Made by a program: the position numbers and the translations under genes. Shown here piece after piece: positions 6,659 through 9,682 of a stretch of 9,682 nucleotides of DNA (position 1 is its first letter; each line of letters opens with the position of its first letter). This stretch comes from AM-1111 sp046302135 (GTDB lineage: Bacteria; Bacteroidota; Bacteroidia; B-17B0; Aurantibacillaceae), in the NCBI GenBank assembly GCA_046302135.1, contig JBKCIQ010000177.1, forward strand, positions 1 to 9,682, in the 5' to 3' direction. Under the pieces are notes generated by a model. It had not been told where the DNA came from and searched no databases. It saw only the letters and a list, made by a program, of their open reading frames with translations.

Positions 6659-7527
6659 AAAGAAAAATTGCTTTTATTGTCAATCCTAATGCAGGCACGA
6701 GGGGTAAAGAAAATATTATTGATACCTTAAGAGCCCGAATTCCGTCAAATATAAATTTTGAAGTAGTCAATTGGAACAATAAGCATAGTTTCAATGAAAT
6801 AAAGAATCTACTTTTAAAAAATGATTATACAGATCTGGTTGCGGTTGGTGGAGACGGAACTGTAAACGAAGTTGCAAAAGTAGCAATGGAAAAAAATGTA
6901 CCGTTAGGTATTTTACCCCATGGTTCAGGGAACGGTCTTGCAAGAAGTTTAGGAATACCCATGAAATTAGAGAAAGCGTTAGACGTGATTGTTAATGGAA
7001 ATATTAGATCTATAGACGGAGGGTTGATTAATAAGAAATTTTTCTTTTGTACATCTGGTGTTGGATTTGATGCGCACATTGGTTTTCTTTTCGCAAGTCT
7101 AAAAAATAGAGGGCTGTGGGGATATGTAAGAACAACCTTAAAGGAACTTTTCAAGTATAGGGCAAGTGAATATAGACTAACAATGAACGGAAGTACCTTT
7201 ACTAGGGAAGCATTTCTAATTACATTTGCTAACGCCGGACAGTACGGTAATGACTTTTACATTGCACCTGAAGCTGATTTAAATGATGGTATGTTGCATG
7301 TTGCAATTTTTAAACCCTTTATGTTGTTGTCTTCACCATTAATATTTTTACGATTTATTTTTCGAAAGGCACATACCAGTCGTTTTGTTGAAACATTCGT
7401 AACCGATAAGCTGCTCCTAAGAAGAGTAGAAAAAGGACCGATACATTACGACGGGGAGCCCGGGGAGGCTGGATTTGATTTGGAAATTGAAAGTTTAAAA
7501 AATGCTATCCTGGTAATTACTCCTTAA
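6655..7527 (+). CDS. Diacylglycerol/sphingosine kinase family lipid kinase (DagK-like)
   Basis: A 290-residue lipid kinase of the COG1597 family (DgkB, YegS, sphingosine kinases), which transfers phosphate from ATP to a lipid hydroxyl such as diacylglycerol. Visible motifs: NPNAG (10-14, nucleotide-binding loop), GGDGTVNE (65-72, the family signature), LPHGSGNGLAR (87-97), IDGG (120-123), SGVGFDA (134-140), and HYDGE (264-268), which supplies the C-terminal conserved Asp/Glu. Length and motif order are complete. The GSGN form is shared with eukaryotic sphingosine kinases and is common in Bacteroidota, so it does not by itself tell diacylglycerol from a sphingoid base; many Bacteroidota make sphingolipids. 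Translation is coupled to the glycosyltransferase by an ATGA overlap. The 3' end overlaps the convergent gene by 11 bp and no terminator follows. Cytosolic, acting at the membrane face. Confidence 0.93.
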   Translation: MKRKIAFIVNPNAGTRGKENIIDTLRARIPSNINFEVVNWNNKHSFNEIKNLLLKNDYTDLVAVGGDGTVNEVAKVAMEKNVPLGILPHGSGNGLARSLGIPMKLEKALDVIVNGNIRSIDGGLINKKFFFCTSGVGFDAHIGFLFASLKNRGLWGYVRTTLKELFKYRASEYRLTMNGSTFTREAFLITFANAGQYGNDFYIAPEADLNDGMLHVAIFKPFMLLSSPLIFLRFIFRKAHTSRFVETFVTDKLLLRRVEKGPIHYDGEPGEAGFDLEIESLKNAILVITP

Positions 7528-8584
7528 CCCTTATTACTTTTTCTATTTCACCATTATCATAGACAAATAAGCTAATTCCTGTAAAATCATCATTAACTTC
7601 TCTACCCAATAAGTCTATTTTCTTGATTAGTTTTCGTTCGTCTGAAATCATATTCAATAAGATTACATTCGAATAAGAATATGAACCATCAAAATCTGAT
7701 TGTTTAAGCCTGTAATAAGAGTTACCGGTAAATGGAGAGTAATCGTATGTTTTATAGTATTGATAAACGCTAGAGTTTCCTTGAGAATTTATAAAACTTA
7801 CAGGATACCAATCTTCTCCGTTTTTCGATCGCTCAACAGTAAAAAACGCATTGTTTTTTTCAGAGGCTGTAATCCAATTTAATTCAACTGATTTATTTAT
7901 TTGTTTAGCTTTGAATTCTATCAGCTCTATTGGTAAAAGAACTGCACAAGTTTGAGAAACTACATTAATATCATCAAAGTACCATTCTTCGTCGTCAGCC
8001 TGATTTCCCAACAATACCCTTATTCTTAGCGAAGATCCGGTATTAATCTCTTCACAAGCATTCAAAACAAATCCATTGGGAGGCCCGCACAATGAAACGA
8101 ATGTAATCCACGCTCCACCATTAATTTGGTACTCTGCTTTTAACAAGTCTTGTCCATTACCGCAAGAAGTACATTCCATAGTGCCTTCTGTTCTTATTGA
8201 CATGGAAATTGAAATATTCGAATAACCCGAAATATTTATTACTGAGGAAATCCACATATTGTCACTCTGACCCTGGCTGTTTAAACAGCAGGTTACCCCT
8301 TCTATATCCTCACAGCAAAACTCTTTGTCTCCGGATGTTGTTCTTACTCCCCAAAAATTGTTTCCAACTATTCCTGGCAATCCATCCGCATCGCAATTAT
8401 TTGCCGTAGTTGTCCATTTAGTAGAGTTTTGTGTTCCGTCAGTGTAAGACTGAAAATCCTCTGACCAAATAACGGTTTGAGAAAAGCTTAATGAACCGAA
8501 AAGAAAAAAAGTAATAACGATTGGGTTTATTATAAAACATGCTCTAAGGAAAAAAAGAATATAATTTAAAATAAAAATTTTCAT
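7517..8584 (-). CDS. Cysteine-rich secreted protein with a fibronectin-like module and Bacteroidota C-terminal tail
   Basis: A 355-residue exported protein of unknown function. The start at 8584 is fixed by a consensus promoter at 8600-8629, which lies inside the longer reading (ATG at 8629). The N-terminus is hydrophobic (1-35), unusually long and broken by R14, ending in SLSFSQ, a likely signal peptide. A beta-sandwich domain (~38-210; WSEDF to YFDDINV) resembles extracellular jelly-roll domains. It is rich in cysteine: CC at 90-91 and 99-100, CTSC at 138-141, plus C64, C166, C177 and C213. Then comes an LPIELIEF-type fibronectin III-like module (217-305; SYYRLKQSDFDG near its end), common in T9SS cargo, and a short tail (~316-355; KKIDLLGREVND, VYDNGE) found at the end of many Bacteroidota secreted proteins and perhaps a sorting signal. 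It overlaps the lipid kinase gene tail to tail by 11 bp and has no visible terminator. Confidence 0.85.
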   Translation of the reverse strand: MKIFILNYILFFLRACFIINPIVITFFLFGSLSFSQTVIWSEDFQSYTDGTQNSTKWTTTANNCDADGLPGIVGNNFWGVRTTSGDKEFCCEDIEGVTCCLNSQGQSDNMWISSVINISGYSNISISMSIRTEGTMECTSCGNGQDLLKAEYQINGGAWITFVSLCGPPNGFVLNACEEINTGSSLRIRVLLGNQADDEEWYFDDINVVSQTCAVLLPIELIEFKAKQINKSVELNWITASEKNNAFFTVERSKNGEDWYPVSFINSQGNSSVYQYYKTYDYSPFTGNSYYRLKQSDFDGSYSYSNVILLNMISDERKLIKKIDLLGREVNDDFTGISLFVYDNGEIEKVIRVKE

Positions 8585-8599
8585 TAAATGACTGACTAA

Positions 8600-8629
8600 C
8601 AAAAATATATAAACAAACTGGGCACACAA
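8600..8629 (-). promoter_or_regulatory. Consensus Bacteroidota promoter of the 7517-8584 gene
   Basis: Read on the minus strand: TTG (8629-8627), exactly 19 nt, then TATTTTTG (8607-8600), a full match to the TAnnTTTG -7 element with the -33 TTG at the usual spacing for the primary sigma factor of this phylum. Transcription would start near 8593-8596, leaving a leader of only about ten bases before the ATG at 8584. This rules out the upstream ATG at 8629 as the start. Confidence 0.8.
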
Positions 8630-8710
8630 TGAATTTTAAATTAATAATTCGTTATTTTTTTTCTAAAAAAAGTCAAAAAAGCTTTTAAGTAGCAATCTAC
8701 ACTTATTAAT

Positions 8711-8747
8711 TTTAAAACAAAAACCCCCGACAAAAATGTCGGGGGTT
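8711..8747 (-). terminator. Rho-independent terminator of the 8775-9682 gene
   Basis: A perfect 11-bp stem, AACCCCCGACA (8722-8732) with TGTCGGGGGTT (8737-8747), closes an AAAA loop (UUUU in the minus-strand RNA). The minus-strand transcript then runs into a T-rich tail (reverse complement of 8711-8721). It lies 27 bp beyond the stop codon of the right-edge gene and about 90 bp before the promoter at 8600-8629, so it separates the two minus-strand transcription units. Confidence 0.92.
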
Positions 8748-9038
8748 AAACCATGAAAATAAACCCAACTACATTTATTTATTAATCACTACTCTTATTG
8801 TTTTTACATTTGAATTGTTATCTGAAACATTCAGGAAGTAAACACCATTATTTAATTCATTTACATTCATTTGTATAGTGTTTTCATTTACACTGTTCAC
8901 GCTTTCTGATTTATCAGTCATCAATACTTGTCCGATTCCGTTCATAAGTGAGAACTTTAAATCGTCGCGGCTTCCATCGAAAGTGATGTTCAATATATCG
9001 TTGGCAGGATTTGGGAAAATTTTAAAGTTCTCTACATC
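8722..9038 (-). repeat. Copy B of duplicated T9SS sorting-domain/3'UTR/terminator cassette
   Basis: The counterpart of 129-456. Homology begins at the DVEN codons (9027-9038) and runs through the sorting domain, the identical VINK end, the stop codon and the shared 3' UTR core (ATAAACCCAACTACATTTA) into the hairpin. The stem here is perfect, while copy A carries a G-U pair at one position. Confidence 0.9.
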
Positions 9039-9682
9039 TGTGTTAGATTCTATTAACCGTGCATATTGAGAATTAATATTGCAAGCATTTACTTCAGAAC
9101 ATGACCCTAAAGAACATCCATGAGCCAAATGAGCAGGTACAGCGCTTGCATCAACACAGATTGTTTTCCCATTATGACAGATTTCTACTTTTGTTTGATT
9201 GCTGTTGCCAGCAAAACATACCACATTTACAACACAAACAGTCACTGCATCAGTAGCTACGCATCCGTTCGCATCTGTTCCCGTTAAGTTATAGGTTGTA
9301 GTTGTGTTCGGACAAACTGTAGTTGTGTTACCGTTTGCACCGTTACTCCATGTAAGAGAAACTGATCCTGTTCCACCATTTGCACTTGAGGTTAAGGTAG
9401 TACATGCCTTCGGCGCATAACCAAAATAAACAACAGCATCGTTTCCGGCAGATACTATAAGAGCAGTTGGCTCAGTTACAGTAATTGAAGTTGAAGCAGT
9501 ACATCCGTTTGCATCAGTTACAGTATAAGAATAGTTTCCAGCACCCACTGTGTAGTTACCTGATCCTGTATAAGGCGCAGTACCACCGTTAGCAGAAACA
9601 GAAACAGTAGTTGTTCCTCCGTTACAAGCAATAGTACCGCTTGAAGAAGCTGATGTCAATACGCTTGGCTCAGTTACAGTAA
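8775..9682 (-). CDS. SprB-repeat T9SS-exported adhesin-like protein, 3' part (5' end beyond window)
   Basis: The last 302 codons or so of a large secreted protein; the frame stays open to the right edge, with no start codon that makes sense. Visible parts, N- to C-terminal: an SprB-like repeat (CNGG, then NGGTAPY, TVTDANGC, TVTEP), whose 66-residue period is shown by an identical TVTEP segment at the very edge; a second Ig/PKD-like unit (LTWSNGANG, then TGTDANGC); a Cys/His motif region (about 9099-9194: ICHNGKTICVD, then AVPAHLAHG and GSC); a linker; and a type A T9SS sorting domain (FPNPAND to VINK). Such proteins are exported by T9SS and held at or released from the cell surface; SprB itself is the mobile adhesin of gliding. 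No enzymatic part is visible. The sorting domain is 73/80 identical to that of the 181-4338 protein. Its terminator is at 8711-8747. Confidence 0.88.
   Translation of the reverse strand, partial: TVTEPSVLTSASSSGTIACNGGTTTVSVSANGGTAPYTGSGNYTVGAGNYSYTVTDANGCTASTSITVTEPTALIVSAGNDAVVYFGYAPKACTTLTSSANGGTGSVSLTWSNGANGNTTTVCPNTTTTYNLTGTDANGCVATDAVTVCVVNVVCFAGNSNQTKVEICHNGKTICVDASAVPAHLAHGCSLGSCSEVNACNINSQYARLIESNTDVENFKIFPNPANDILNITFDGSRDDLKFSLMNGIGQVLMTDKSESVNSVNENTIQMNVNELNNGVYFLNVSDNNSNVKTIRVVINK
9467..9682 (-). repeat. SprB-like repeat unit, 198-bp period
   Basis: An identical 18-bp stretch, TTGGCTCAGTTACAGTAA, lies at 9467-9484 and again at 9665-9682, 198 bp (66 codons) apart. It encodes the TVTEP boundary that closes each SprB repeat. 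One full unit and the edge of the next are therefore in view, and more copies probably follow outside the window. Confidence 0.8.

Noticed and set aside
6825..7154. Minus-strand open frame opposite the lipid kinase, and similar ones at 6340-6582 and 6606-6794
   Set aside because: They are shadows of the plus-strand genes, whose motifs and length are complete; no start context or family resemblance.
7445..7480. GC-rich hairpin (AGCC...GGCT) near the end of the lipid kinase gene as a terminator
   Set aside because: The stem is only 4 bp, has no T-tail on either strand, and encodes the conserved YDGE region of the kinase.
8584..8629. Longer form of the cysteine-rich secreted protein starting at 8629
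   Set aside because: The consensus promoter occupies 8600-8629, so the extra 15 codons would lie upstream of the transcription start.

Overview
The window looks like chromosome of an AT-rich Bacteroidota bacterium (Flavobacteriales/Chitinophagales-like; I cannot go further). The reasons are two proteins ending in near-identical type A type-IX-secretion (T9SS) sorting domains, SprB-like and Ig/PKD-like adhesin repeats, the 'LP(I/V)ELI.F.A' fibronectin-like module typical of this phylum, no Shine-Dalgarno sequences, and one textbook Bacteroidota promoter (TTG-N19-TAnnTTTG). There are six protein genes, one of them cut by the right edge. I see no RNA genes, CRISPR or insertion sequence.

Layout: positions 1-120 hold an unassigned tail and a hairpin. 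A terminator (119-154) ends a 1385-residue secreted, multidomain, T9SS-exported protein on the minus strand (181-4338): jelly-roll, Calx-beta, choice-of-anchor I beta-propeller, six Ig-like repeats, sorting domain. A very AT-rich divergent spacer of 390 bp follows. Next is a tight plus-strand operon of three lipid genes (4729-7527): a PlcP/LpxH-family metallophosphoesterase, a GT-B glycosyltransferase and a diacylglycerol/sphingosine-kinase-type lipid kinase, with a 1-nt gap and an ATGA overlap. The kinase gene overlaps by 11 bp, tail to tail, a minus-strand gene for a cysteine-rich secreted protein (7517-8584) that has its own consensus promoter. Last is the 3' part of another minus-strand T9SS adhesin-like gene (8775 to the edge), with an 11-bp-stem terminator.

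How the genes may work together: the phosphoesterase carries the metal ligands of the COG2908 family, but its GNHD motif and its LPYYSMSQ...KSKVK region resemble PlcP, the phospholipase C of phosphate-starved bacteria, more than lipid A LpxH. With a glycosyltransferase and a lipid kinase in one transcript, the simplest reading is a membrane-lipid remodelling cassette: phospholipid to diacylglycerol, diacylglycerol to glycolipid, or diacylglycerol back to phosphatidate. The divergent choice-of-anchor I protein belongs to a family that, as I recall, includes atypical alkaline phosphatases, which would fit a phosphate theme, but this is inference.

The second notable structure is a duplicated cassette of about 320 bp, sorting domain plus 3' UTR plus terminator (129-456 and 8722-9038), attached to two otherwise unrelated secreted proteins.
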